Below are positions 1 to 10,983 of a DNA stretch of 64,000 bases, piece after piece. The first letter of the stretch is position 1. Each line of letters starts with the position of its first letter. Made by a program: the position numbers and the translations under genes. Source of the DNA: Shinisaurus crocodilurus (Eukaryota > Chordata > Lepidosauria > Squamata > Shinisauridae). Below the pieces are notes generated by a model. The model was not told the origin of the DNA. It worked only from the letters and a program-made list of their open reading frames with translations, and ran no database searches. The stretch covers positions 1 through 64,000 of the forward strand of contig JAHFWL010000197.1 in the NCBI GenBank assembly GCA_021292165.1, given 5' to 3'.

Positions 1-499
1 AACGAGACAGCTGTTAAGCTCGCAAAATCGACGATTTGGGGCACTTTCTTCTCATGGGGCCCAATTACTTGACCACAGTTTGCCTAGTTATTTATTTAAT
101 AAATTGATACCCCACCTGGCTACTGTAGTACTGCAACATCGCACCCTCCAAGACCCCCAAGTATGCCCGCCAGACCCCAGACCCTTCCTTCCCACCACTG
201 CCTTTCCTTCACCACCTGCTTGCCACATGACAGCCTTTCCTTTCCCCACCGTTGCTGTTGCTGCTCGCTTTCCTCCCTTCCACCTCCCCTGCTAATGCCG
301 CCATGGCATCTTTCTTCCCCTCCATCACCCTGCATTTCCTGCCCCCTGTCCTGCAGGGGTTGCCACCACCTGTATGATGCTGCCTTTTCTCTCTTCCTGC
401 AGATCAGGAGATGGGAGCACAGCAGGAGTTGCGGGGGCAGGGGAAGGAGGAGGAAATAGCGAGTAGGGGGAGGGGGAGGAAGAAAAAGAAGAAGGTGCA
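1..499. other. No gene; pyrimidine- then purine-rich DNA
   Basis: Positions about 120-400 are C/T-rich and 410-490 are G/A-rich. The ORFs here are low-complexity proline/serine or arginine/glycine shadows on both strands. No domain, splice pattern or complete repeat is recognised. Confidence 0.5.
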
Positions 500-592
500 C
501 CCACCCACCCTGACATCAATTTTCGTGGCACCCACAGACAAATTTCAAAATGTAAAATGTGCCCACAGACCCAAAAAGATTGGCTACCCCTG
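500..592. mobile_element. hAT-like element, right-end fragment
   Basis: The text TGGCACCCACAGACAAA...GGCTACCCCTG ends like the right terminus of the hAT element found at 61688-62506, which also has a TGGCACCCACA...GCCCACAGGCCCAAAAAGGTTG stretch. The left end was not found. Fragment only. Confidence 0.45.
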
Positions 593-771
593 GATTACAT
601 TAACCATTAAAAAAAAATAAAACAAATTATATAGATTACAAATCTAGCCAATCACACCACAGTGTGTTTTAAAACAAAAACACCCAGTCCACAAAAGTAA
701 AACATCTACCACAGCAAGTTAAAAGAATTAAGCAATAAGCAGAAGTGATTTAACTCTGCAAGACAAAGACT

Positions 772-872
772 GGATTCAGACAACACAATAACCCACACTC
801 AAGGGTTGAGTGTCGGTTGCTGTTGAACTGTGGGTTGTTGTTGAAACGTGGGTTATCGTCTTGTCTGAACCC
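772..872. mobile_element. Palindromic MITE, GGATTCAGACAACAC family
   Basis: The ends are inverted: GGATTCAGACAACACAATAA on the left and its near reverse complement, ending in TTGTCTGAACCC, on the right. The same termini recur at 2004-2115, so this is a repeated fold-back element. Superfamily unknown. Confidence 0.6.
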
Positions 873-959
873 AGCCGCACTAACAAACCATGGCTTGTTA
901 ACCACAAACAACCCACGAAGAGAACCCATGGTTTGTTGTTGGGTTGTGAATTGTGGGTT

Positions 960-1979
960 GATCACCATGATTTGTTATCTCAGTTTGCTTTTGCAGAAGC
1001 ATACGAAAAACTTGGTCTCTCACTTAACATCAAAAAACCCAAAGTGCTTCATCAGCAAGTGCAAGTTAACCCTTTGGTGATGCCATCTATCCAGCTTGGC
1101 GGGGCAATACTGGAAAATGTCGATCATTTTCTCTATCTTGGCAGCTATCTCTCTGTTACAGCCAACATTGACACTGAAATCCAGCATCGTTTGAGCTCTG
1201 CAAGTGCCGCATTTTCTCGAATGAAACATAGAGTGTTCGAGGATCGGGATATTTGTAAGAAGACCAAAACACTGGTTTATGAAGCCATTGTATTACCAAC
1301 TTTATTGTATGCCTGCGAAACATGGGCTATCTATAAACGTCATTTCCACCTCCTTGAAAGATTTCATCAACGTTGCCTCCAGAAATCCTGTGAATTACTT
1401 GGGAAGATAGGCGAACAAATGTCAGTGTACTGGAAGAAGCAAAGACTACTAGCGTTGAAAAAATTATCCTTCAACGCCAACTTCAATGGACCGGTCATGT
1501 TGTTCGAATGTCTGACTGCCGCCTCCCAAAGCAGTTACTTTATTCCCCACTCAAGGATGGAAAGCGTAATATCGGTGGTCAGCATAAGAGGTTTAAAGAT
1601 GTTCTTAAGGCTAATCTAAAAAAATGCAATATAAACATCGAAAACTGGGAAGCTCTGGCCCATGAACGATCTAACTGGAGGTTGGCCTTTCACAAAGGTT
1701 CTATGGATTTTGAAGAAGCCCGAGTGCAAGGTGAAAGAGAGAAATGTGCTAAGTGAAAAGCACGTCAAACGAATTCTTTACAGGACCATCTTCCATCTGG
1801 TAACCTGTGTCCTCACTGTGGTAAGCTGTGTGGATCTAGAATTGGCCTCCACAGTCACTTACGGACCCATCGCTAGAGTCTACACAATATTTTTCTTAAG
1901 AATTTCCTCCTTTTAAAATTTTCTTTTTGTAATTTTTTATCCTGGAAGACAATCTTACTCGGTCACGAGTGATCGCCTA
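960..1979 (+). mobile_element. Zinc-finger LINE, copy 1 (ORF2 C-terminal part)
   Basis: This is a 5'-truncated non-LTR retrotransposon. The translated remnant covers the end of the reverse transcriptase and the downstream region, with phrases such as LLYACETWAIYKRH and LQWTGHVVRM after frame correction. It ends in a CPHCGKLC...HSHLRTHR C2H2 finger. There is a frameshift near 1385, and the coding frame is broken several times. The 3' end has TCTTACTCGGTCACGAGTGA. Two more copies lie at 5146-5970 and 45888-47205. The clade is not resolved; I do not recognise it as CR1, L1 or L2. Confidence 0.8.
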
Positions 1980-2003
1980 CAGCACAGTACAGTTATCTCG
2001 GTT

Positions 2004-2115
2004 GGGTTCAGACAACACGATAACCCACATTTTAGCAACAACCCACGGTTCAATGGCAACCCACACTCAACCCATACTCAACCCTTGAGTGTGGGTTATC
2101 GTGTTGTCTGAACCT
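2004..2115. mobile_element. Palindromic MITE, GGGTTCAGACAACAC family
   Basis: It has inverted ends, GGGTTCAGACAACACGATAA and TTATCGTGTTGTCTGAACC. It is the second copy of the element at 772-872; the two copies bracket zinc-finger LINE copy 1. Confidence 0.7.
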
Positions 2116-2164
2116 AGTCAAAAGCTGAAAGAAACATTTTCAGCAGACAGTGGATGGCCAGTAA

Positions 2165-2400
2165 TGAACAGGCTAAACATATCTCCCAGGAGGGCAGTTC
2201 AGAAGCTTGGGTGCAGCTACTGAGAAAGCCCTTTCCTGTGTCTTTTTCACCAACCATGCCTCGGATATCATGAGGTCTACAAGAAGGGCATCTCCCTTTC
2301 CTTTTACAGAAGGTTCAACATGGAAAGTATGGTTCTCTGCTGTGGGATCAAACACAACAGAGCAACTATCCAGGTCCAGAAGGGATTCATAATTTCTCAG
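2165..2400 (-). mobile_element. L2-like LINE fragment, minus strand
   Basis: The minus-strand translation contains RAFSVAAPKLLNCPP, which resembles the RAFSVAAPRLWNSLP motif near the end of L2 ORF2. Short and degenerate. Confidence 0.5.
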
Positions 2401-2519
2401 TGCTCCTCAACAGAGTCCAAAGAAAGAGGAGTGACCTGGTAGAAGCATGTAGATCTGGGACTGGCTGTTACCTAGGGAGTGGAATATTGGAACCGCAACA
2501 GCTGACAGAATGCCTCTCC

Positions 2520-3603
2520 TGACCTGAATCTATGCAGACACTACGCTCAACATCTGAGGCCTTCCTCCAAGTGTCACCTCCAAGGGAGCCTTGGAGGGTA
2601 ACAACAAGGGGGAGGGCCTTCTCAGTGGTGGCCCTCTGGTTCTGGAATGATCTCCCTCTAAGGCCCGCCTGGACCCCAACATTGTCACCTTTTTGGCACC
2701 AGGTTAAGACTGCCCTCTGCTCCTAGCAGGGCCGGCACTACTGCTAGGCAAACTAGGTGGTTGCCTAGGGCGCGTGGCTGAAGAGGGCGCAGAAATGCTG
2801 CGCTCCTTCCGGCCGACTCTTCTTCGCTGCCGGCACGCTCCTGCCCCTCCCGGCTGCCTTGCCGACAAAGGCACCACCAGGTCAGTGCGGGGGGATTGCG
2901 GGCGCCGGGCGGGCTCAGGGTCGCGCTCGGCTTTCCTCAGCGCCCGGAGCTAGGCTGGGTCAGGAGCGCTGCGCGTGTGGCGGCGGCGACCGGTCGGAAG
3001 ATGCTGCGCGGTGAGCGAGGCCTCCCCAGCCTCCTTCCCTCCCCCCCCCGAAGTGCCATTGCTAGTGAAGCCCATCTAGTGAAATATGCAGGGCAGGAGG
3101 AAGAGGAGGCAAAGATCTCCTCCGCTGATCCTCCTGCCCTGTACTGGATAATCAGAAGCCTCCCGAGTTGGGAGCGGGGAAAACGGCTGCCGGAGGCGGC
3201 GGCCAGGGCGGGGGGGGGGGGAACTGGGCAAGCAGGTGTTTCCCGGCTGCTTTGCTCCGGAGCCCCCCCCCACGGCACAAGAGGGGAGGGCACTAAATAT
3301 AATTTTGCCTAGGGTGCCAAACTGCCCTGCACCGGTCCTGGCTCCCAGGCATTTAATGATGGGACATGTCGGTCATTTTAACAGGTCTAGTTTTTATTAA
3401 AATGGTTTTAGCAGTTTAAACTGTTTAAAATTTTGTATATTGAAATTTTATGCTGTATTTTATTGTATCTGTATTTTATTGTATCTGTATTTTATTATTG
3501 TATTCGTGTTTTGTGAATTGCTGTGAACCACCCAGAGAGCTTCAGCTATTGGGTGGTATAAAAATGAAATTATTATTAATAAAAACAATAATGATGATGG
3601 TGA
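2520..3603 (+). mobile_element. L2-like LINE 3' end, split by a hAT insertion
   Basis: Plus-strand coding remnant TTRGRAFSVVALWFWNDLP...FWHQVKTAL (about 2590-2725) matches the C-terminal end of L2-type ORF2. The 3' untranslated part resumes at 3349 and ends in the recurring CACCCAGAGAGCTTCAGCTATTGGG segment followed by an A/T-rich tail at about 3603. The hAT element at 2727-3340 separates the halves and duplicates 8 bp of this LINE, so the LINE is the older insertion. Confidence 0.75.
2727..3340 (+). mobile_element. GC-rich non-autonomous hAT, copy A (614 bp)
   Basis: The ends are CAGGGCCGGCACTACTGC and GCACCGGTCCTG, an imperfect terminal inverted repeat. The flanks are GCTCCTAG (2719-2726) and GCTCCCAG (3341-3348), an 8 bp target duplication with one mismatch, as expected for hAT elements. 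The interior is GC-rich and has no transposase. Other copies: 14110-14663, 50864-51028 and 58576-59184. Confidence 0.88.
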
Positions 3604-4211
3604 TATTTCCCAATGCTATTTCTCTCAGTTAGTCATGAACTAGAGGGGCCTGATATTCTTTCTCCCTCCAGCTCTCACACAGAGTCAGAGCTACTCAAGT
3701 GTTAAGGAGGATTTTTTAAAGGTCATGCTAAGGCTCAACTGACCAAGGGACTAGACAATAGCACAGATTAGAGAGCCAAGCTAAGGTCAATTCAAAAAGG
3801 CAGGGAGAGCAAAGAAGGCTGATTGAGACAAGAGAAACAGATAACATCATTGCCATGGACAAGAAATCAGGGAAACACTTGAAGGTCAAGAGGATGAAGC
3901 AGGAAGAGCCTGGGGCAAAACAGTGAGCAGAGTCTGAACAGCAGCAGCAGTAGCTGCTTTGCTGCCCAGATCAAGGCTCAATCTGCATAGGCAGCAGAAA
4001 GAGATGGTGGCTGAATGCGCCAGACCTCTTCAGAGGGACAACATGGTTGAATGCTACCCTGGCACAGAGACTGCACACCCTCCAGCATTTCACAGACAGA
4101 AACAGGGACACGTGCATGTACATGAGTGAATGGAATTATAAGCAAAGTCTGGCGGCCCAGTGGCAAGTCTGGCAGGCAATGGCAGAGCCAACACAATCCA
4201 GACTCAGACCT
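3604..4211. other. No recognised feature
   Basis: About 600 bp of ordinary-looking sequence. No repeat terminus, coding exon or RNA gene is seen on either strand. Confidence 0.5.
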
Positions 4212-4219
4212 GCTAAAGG

Positions 4220-5017
4220 CAGGGATGGGGACTCGGACTCAGGGACTCGACTCGTGAGTCGGACTGAGTCCCCCCTCTGACTCAACTCGGACTCGAGTCC
4301 CAATATTTTTAATGGGACTCGAGACTCGACTCGGGACTCAAGACCAAGGACTCTTCAACATCCCTGGGCTGTGCCAGAAGGAGTGGAGAGGAGTGCGATC
4401 GCCGGTGAAGAGTGAGGGTGAAATTGTGATGAGACCTCACCGTTCCAGAATGGGGGGGCAAACATTTAGAAAAAATCATGTTCCTCAAATGCAACATGGA
4501 TAAGTTTTAGGAAGTACAGCAAGTTTATTTTTTAAAAATCATTTTCCTAAAATGCACCTTTCAGACATTTTGGGTTTGGCTGCCTCTGCCTGCCTGTTTG
4601 GGGTTCCCTGCCTCCTCTGCCTGCCTGGTCTCTTCTTAACCAGTTCCACAGTTTGAATTGTCCAAGACAAATGCCTCTCTGCCTGCCTGCTTTGGGGTTC
4701 CCTGCCTCCTCTGCCTGCCTGGTTATTTTGGGTTTGTCTGCCTGGTCTGTTCTTGTCAAAATCAGTGGCAGAGTTTTGAAATAAAAAGGCACACTTGTGC
4801 CTAGAATTTATTTAAGCCACACATCTGAAGTAGCCTTATTTTGTTGGGGAAACCCCCCATTGATTTTAATAGGGACTCGTGGAGTCAGCTTTGGGAATGA
4901 CTCGTGAGTCGTGAGTCACCATTTTGGACCAAGGACTTGGACTCGGACTCGAGACTCAGGTTCAAGGACTCGTGACTCGACTTGTGACTCGAAACCAAGG
5001 ACTCTTCAACATCCCTG
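4220..5017. mobile_element. hAT element with GACTC-rich ends (798 bp)
   Basis: It is flanked by a perfect 8 bp duplication, GCTAAAGG at 4212-4219 and 5018-5025. The termini are CAGGGATGGGG and CAACATCCCTG. Both ends hold about 150 bp of degenerate GACTC/GAGTC repeats. The middle holds imperfect repeats of a CTGCCTGCC-rich unit and no transposase. The sequence CTCTTCAACATCCCTG also occurs internally, ending at about 4366, so the left block looks like a small element with both ends of its own. Confidence 0.88.
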
Positions 5018-5145
5018 GCTAAAGGCAGTGAGAAAAGCCACAGGGAAGGCAAATATATTGAAGACACATGTATGTGCATTTAAGCCATACAACGAACATT
5101 ACATTGGTCCCATTTTACAGCTGAGGCAGGACTGTTCAGCAGAAA

Positions 5146-5970
5146 TATCTGTTACAGCTAACATCGACAGTGAAATCCAGCATCGTTTGAGCTCTGCAAG
5201 TGCCGCATTTTCTCGAATGAAACAGAGTGTTCGAGGATCGGGATATTTGTAAGAAGACCAAAACACTGGTTTATGAAGCCATTGTATTGCCAACCTTATT
5301 GTATGCCTGCGAAACATGGACTATCTATAAACGTCATTGAAAGATTTCATCAACGTTGCATCCAGAAAATCCTGCGAGTTACTTGGGAAGATAGGCGAAC
5401 AAATGTCAGTGTACTGGAAGAAGCAAAAACTACTAGCATTGAAAAAAATGATCCTTCAACGCGAACTTCAGTGGACCGGTCATGTTGTTCGAATGTCTGA
5501 CTGCCGTCTCCCAAAGCAGCTACTTTACTCCCAACTCAAGGATGGAAAGCGGAATATCGGTGGTCAATATAAACGGTTTAAAGATGTTCATAAGGCTAAT
5601 CTAAAAAAATGCAATATAAACATCAAAAACTGGAAAGCTCTGGCCCATGAACGATCTAACTGGAGGTTGGCCTTTCACAAAGGTTCTATGGACTTTGAAG
5701 AAGCCCGAGTGCAAGGGAGAAACGTGCTAGGCGAAAAGCACGTCAAACGAATCCTTTGCAGGACCATCTTCCATCTGGTAACCTGTGTCCTCACTGTGGT
5801 AAGCTGTGTGGATCTAGAATTGGCCTCCACAGTCACTTACAGACCCATCGCTAGAGTCTACACAATATTTTTCTTAAGAATTTCCTCCTTTTAAAATTTT
5901 CTTTTTGTAATTTTTTATCCTGGAAGACAATCTTACTAGGTCACGAGTGATCACCTGATGATGATGATAA
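5146..5970 (+). mobile_element. Zinc-finger LINE, copy 2
   Basis: 5'-truncated copy of the family at 960-1979, starting at the segment that reads NIDSEIQHRLSSASAAFSRM. The frame changes near 5225, 5335 and 5440. The 3' end has CTTACTAGGTCACGAGTGAT followed by a short ATG-type tail. No intact ORF. Confidence 0.8.
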
Positions 5971-5988
5971 TGCCTCTGAGCATGTGGA

Positions 5989-5991
<3 letters not shown>

Positions 5992-6033
<42 letters not shown>

Positions 6034-6044
6034 CACACACACAG
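5992..6044. repeat. (CT)n then (AC)n microsatellite
   Basis: A long uninterrupted CT run followed by ATACACACACACA. Both strands give only Ser/Leu or Arg/Glu shadow ORFs. Confidence 0.95.
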
Positions 6045-7040
6045 TGCAATCTCTCCCTCTACACACATTTAGAATTAAGAAACAGTATGCATCTTGTAAC
6101 AATATGAAAGAACTACTAGATTCAGCCCATTCAGATGGGTTGTACTTCCCGGGAGGAACCAGGAAGTAGTTAAGAAGAGCAACACCTGTTGTTTCTGGCC
6201 TGAGGAGAAAAAGGCAGCCTTAGAATGCTCTGTAGAAACACCTTTGTTTAAGTAACACTTAAAAGTTTGTTTAGAAAGCAGAATCTGTTTGATTCTATCA
6301 GGTGCAATCCACCAACTTTGAGACACATCTGACCTTATCTAGAGTGGCTTTCACTCACCACTGGGCAACTCTGCAGCCTCTGTCCTCCCCACACAATTAG
6401 TATTAGAAGGCATGGCTTACAGAGTGATGATGATACATCTCCCACACAGATTAGAGTGCTAGCAACTCTCCCTTTATAAATTAAGCATTGACCCCACTTC
6501 ACTGCCACCAGAGTATTCTTATGTAGCTTTGGGTCCTACTCCAGCCGTTCAGCAAGGCATGCTATTTTCCAGAGAAGACAGTGATCTTGTTTAGGACAAT
6601 AAGATATGCTTTGTTTGTCAACTCATGGTCACACAAACTAGGTCTCTCTCTCCCTTGCTAATTTTTCTCCCAGGCCTCTTTTTTCAGAAAACTCCACTCC
6701 CCCCCCCCCACATGTCTTTTTACTTCCAGGCCTCTCCCTGGACTTCAGGGTCCACCTCTCCCCAGACACTTCTTCTACTAGGCCAGTATTCTTCACTGAA
6801 AGGCTTGAGAGCCGCTGACGCTGATGGCTCCCCCATCACCTCAGCTGTGGCTCTCCGCCGCCAGCTCTGGCCCAGTTTGCACATAATTCTAGGGCTCACA
6901 GTGATGTCCGAACCATGCCGTTAATCACGGACCTTCCATCTGCAGTTTGTTTAATCTGACGTGAGAATCTGGAACCCTGGCTTTTCTCTCCCCCAACAAT
7001 CCAGAAAAAGAACCCAAGAAGTTTATATGTCACTCTAAAC
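6045..7040. other. No recognised feature
   Basis: Mixed-composition sequence of about 1 kb. No coding exon or complete repeat was identified. A short C homopolymer lies near 6702-6711. Confidence 0.4.
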
Positions 7041-7625
7041 CAGGGGTGTTGAACTTTTTTCAGGCCGAGGGCCAAATTCAGTTTCGGAGAAGCTCTTGGG
7101 GACAAAGGCAAAAGGGAGTAGGGCCACAAATACCAATAAATTTAACTTAAAGCTCTTGCTGCCAGTTGTTAGATATATGGGTATCCTTGTTTGCATTGGG
7201 TCACTAGGGGAGGAATGGATTAATGGGAGCTAACCTGCTTAACCACACCCACTTCCTCCCACACCTGGGAAGCTTCCTTAAAGGAAGTTTTCTCTCTCTC
7301 CTCTGGACTTCAAGGAAGCAACATGTGCCTGGCTGGCTCTCTTCCAGCCATGCTGATTCCCAACAGATGCTAACGAACTTTTAAGTTGTCCCTGTGTGGA
7401 CTAACACACATGCAAGATTATACCAGCTGTTGCAAATACAATAAACCTGCTGTTTTGTTTGATATAATTAGTCTGGATTGTTTTTAATTCTAAGCCTTTT
7501 TGGGTCAGACCATGTACGTGGTGAGCAGCCTTGCAGTTTTTTTTAGATAGTTAGTGGGAAAAGCTTCTGCCACTATACACCAAATTCCCCTTTCCCCCAG
7601 CACCAGTAATAGCTGTCAGATCTCA
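7041..7625. mobile_element. hAT fragment interrupted by a solo LTR
   Basis: It starts with CAGGGGTGTTGAACTTTTTT and continues through GGGCCAAATTCAG to GCTCTTGCTGCCAGT, then resumes at 7603 with CCAGTAATAGCTG after the LTR. The same family is seen more completely at 47379-47738 and in part at 14767-15060. No right terminus was found. Confidence 0.6.
7167..7602 (+). mobile_element. Solo LTR (436 bp)
   Basis: It begins TGTTAGATATATGG and ends in CA. CCAGT is duplicated exactly at 7162-7166 and 7603-7607, a 5 bp target duplication typical of LTR retroelements. A polyadenylation signal AATAAA lies at 7440-7445, which gives the orientation. No internal retroelement region is present, so this is a recombined solo LTR. 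Confidence 0.85.
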
Positions 7626-7735
7626 TACTTCTATACCTCACAAGGTTGTTGTGAGGGGGAAATGAGGGGGGAAATACTGCCTTGGACACTTCAGGGGAAG
7701 GATGGGATACAAATGTGACAGATAAATTATGCAAT
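7625..7735 (+). mobile_element. CORE-SINE tail fragment
   Basis: ACCTCACAAGGTTGTTGTGAGG and the following GGATGGGATACAAATGT match the 3' half of the CORE SINEs at 26115-26412 and 61984-62225. Confidence 0.55.
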
Positions 7736-8772
7736 CAGAATATCTTATGCAAATGTATTCACACAAATCTACCAGCTGAATATATATTTCATCTGCCAAC
7801 AAAATCAAATAACTTGTTCCAAACTGTTGAGGTCTAATCCTTTATTTCTGGCAGCAAGTTGAACAATGTCTAACTTACTTTAAAGGGGATATTTGGCAGC
7901 TCTAGAATGCCTTGGAAAATGCTTCTGGCACCCTAAGACACTGATGGTATGTGGTAGTGTGCTCCACCAATCACAGAGTTGATTAATCATCTACATTTAT
8001 CAATTAACTAAGTGATTAAATGTAAATATATTGGCATATTACCAAAACAGCAAAGTAGGGGTGTTTTTTTGAGATATTGAAGGAAGTGTAAAATAGCACA
8101 CACTTAAATAAACAAAATCTACCACTCATTGTTAGAAGGAAAGTTTATCTTTACTTATTATTTTTGTTGCCTGTTGCAGGACACCATTCCGGATGCAATG
8201 TGGGAGGCCAGTCACATACATATCCTGTTTCAGATTGCATGCATTTCATTTCTCAGGAACGCTTGTCTTTTGCTCCACACCCTCAGCAGCTGTTTTTAAA
8301 GGGTGGGGGGGTATATACTAGATATAGCACTTTGGGAGTGTTTTTTTTTTTTTTTTTTAAAGCAATCTAGAAACGGAAGAAATAAACAAAGGGCTTCATC
8401 CAGGATCTGTGGACGGAAAGTGCCTCTGCCCAGTTTTCAGGGATTCTTTCCCTCACACACTCTCACCCACCCCACAGGGCACCCCATTCAGCAGGGTCCT
8501 CCAACCACCTGTGTAGCATTTTCAGGGGGCTGAAGGGCTACCATGGGGAGGAGGGGCGGGGAGGTCTGATTCTGCCAACTCAGTTGCACATGCCTAAATC
8601 TGCATCCAACCCTAGGTAAATAAATTATATATGCCGAAAGCACAAATTTATTTGCTTAAAAAAATGAGGGAGAAAGAAGGCCTTTGAACCTTGCTGTAAA
8701 TATTGCTGCTTCTCCAAAATCTTTCACATAAAATTGAAATGGCATCCTGCATTATAGTAACTCACCAGAACT

Positions 8773-8815
<43 letters not shown>

Positions 8816-9050
8816 GTCCTTATTGCAGCATTATCAGTAAAAAAAAAAAAAAAGGCCTCCAGCACTTAATCCGTTAAAACTGTAGGTGACTGATTACCTG
8901 CTGAAATTTACACCCCTAGCATGTAGAGATCTTTCCCATGAATGTATTAATCAACTGCTTTGGGAATGAGGACATGAGTGAGCTCTCTAACCTGCTTGGA
9001 GGTTCCCAGCAGTAGTCATTGCATTCAAGACTCTATAACAGCCTCCTCAG
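7736..9050. other. No gene; simple repeats only
   Basis: It contains a poly-T run (about 8341-8358), an (AC)n tract and a poly-A run near 8840. The remaining sequence is unremarkable and no exon is seen. Confidence 0.5.
8777..8813. repeat. (AC)n microsatellite
   Basis: Uninterrupted AC dinucleotide run. Confidence 0.95.
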
Positions 9051-9054
9051 ACAG

Positions 9055-9135
9055 CACTGCCAATGGGCAGGACTGCTGGGAGTTGTAGTCCAAAATATCT
9101 GAAGCCTGGAGAGCACCACATTGGGGAAGGTTGCT
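9055..9135. mobile_element. hAT MITE fragment
   Basis: CTGGGAGTTGTAGTCCAAAA followed by ...TTGGGGAAGGTTGC is the right half of the fold-back hAT MITE family seen whole at 18483-18617, 24418-24530 and 43869-44007. Confidence 0.55.
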
Positions 9136-9693
9136 GTATAATAGAGAGGGTTAATTCTTCCTTCCCCAGCTGCAACTAGGTTTGAGGAAAAACCTCCTAT
9201 TGTTTGGCCACAACATGAGGAACTTCATCAGGAGGGCTTTAAACTGAATCCAACGGGGGAGGTAGACGTAAACTTGGATGTAACAATGGATGAAGGTCTA
9301 TGCACCGAAATGGAGAGAACAGCTATAACAGCACCCAGTGATAGTCTACCACAAAATGTAGGGAGAAAGCCAGACTAAAAAGCACATGGTCTTTGATGTC
9401 TATATACTAATGCCCGGAGTATGGGCAACAAACAGAATGAACTTGAACTCTTAATGCATGAGGGCAAATACGACTTAATAGGTGTAATTGAAACTTGGTG
9501 AAAAGACTCCCATGACTGGAATATAGCAATTGAAGGATATAACTTGTTCAAAAAGAACAGAAGCAACAGAAAGGGGGGTGGAGTCGCACTATATGTTAAA
9601 AAATATATATACATATCTATGCACAGAAATACAGGAGGATGAGCTTGGTAGCCCCATCAAGAGCATCTGGATTAAAATAAATGAAAGACTAAA

Positions 9694-10242
9694 ATGAACA
9701 TGGCAGTTGGAGCAAAGAATAAAATGAACATGGTGGTTGGAGTCTACTACCGACCACCCAATCAAGAAGAAGAGGAGGATGAAACTTTTGAAAAGCAAAT
9801 TGCCAGTGTTTCAAGGAGGCATGATGTAGTAGTGATCGGAGACTTCAATTTCCCCGATATCTGTTGGGACTGGGAGACAAATTCTGCCAAACATGGCCCC
9901 TCCAAGAAATTCCTGACTTGTATTGCTGATAACTTCCTTCTACAGAAAGTGGAGGAAGGAACTAGAGGATCGACTATCCTTGACTTGATTCTAACCAACA
10001 GAGACGAGTTAGTGGATAAAGTAGCAGTTACGGGAACTCTGGGGGAAAGTGATCATTTTGTACTTGAGTTCTTGATTCTAAAGGAGGCAAAAGCTGAGTG
10101 TAGCCAAACGCGTACCCTGGATTTTAGGAAAGCCAATTTTAATAAACTCAGAACAATGATAAGTAAGGTCCCATGGCAAACAACTCTAATGAGAAAAGGA
10201 GTCCAAGATGGGTGGGAGTTTTTTTTAAAAAGGAAATTCTAA
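9694..10242 (+). pseudogene. CR1 endonuclease region remnant
   Basis: Open stretch of 182 codons inside the CR1. It contains VGVYYRPPNQ, the catalytic-type GDFNFPDICW motif and LTNRDELVDKV...ESDHFVLEF, the conserved end of the APE-type endonuclease used to nick target DNA. It is cut off upstream and downstream by frameshifts, so it is not a functional protein. Confidence 0.8.
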
Positions 10243-10983
10243 AGGCACAATTACAAACAATTCCCACAAGGAAAAATGGCAGAGGGCAACAGAAGGAGCC
10301 AATGTGGCTTCACAAAAAGCTCAGAGAACACCTGAAAACAAAAAAGGACACATATAGGATGTGGAAGGAAGGCCAGGCTACAAAGGAATAGTACAGGCAG
10401 GTAGCACAGAATTGCAGGGATTGTGTCAGGAAGGCTAAAGCGGAGAATGAACTGAGGTTAGTGAGGGATGCTAAAAGCAACAAAAAAGTTTTCTTCAGAT
10501 ACGTGCATAGTAAAAGACAGAGGAAATAAATGGTGGTTCAATTACTCAATAAGGATGGCAAAATGATAACAGATGACAAATAAAAGGCAGAAGTGCTCAA
10601 TTCCTACTTTGGCTCAGTCTTCTCCCAAAAGAGTGTCTATGATCCCTGGCAAACCTGAAGTATAAGCTGAAGGGGCAGGGTCGTAGCTTGAGATTGATAG
10701 GCAAACGATCAAGGAACACCTGATTACTTTGAACGAGTTTAAATCTCCAGGGCCTGACGAACTGCATCCTAGAGTAATGAAGGAACTGGCAGAAGAGCTC
10801 TCAGAACCACTGTCTTATCTTTGAGAAATCATGGAGGACAGGTGAAGTGCCAGATGACTGGAGGAAGGCAAATGTTGTTCCTATCTTCAAAAAGGGCAAG
10901 AAGGAGAAACCTGGGAACTATAGACCAGTCAGTCTGACATCAATCCCTGGAGCAGATTATAAAGAAGTCAGTCTGCAACCACC

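Noticed and set aside
120..531. Overlapping 68-126 codon ORFs on both strands
   Set aside because: They are Pro/Ser or Glu/Gly runs caused by C/T-rich DNA; no domain or splice support.
1508..1756. Host zinc-finger or RT-like gene
   Set aside because: Three copies in the window with shared frame breaks show it is a LINE.
4220..5017. GACTC array as a satellite
   Set aside because: It is bounded by a perfect 8 bp duplication and inverted ends, so it is a transposon.
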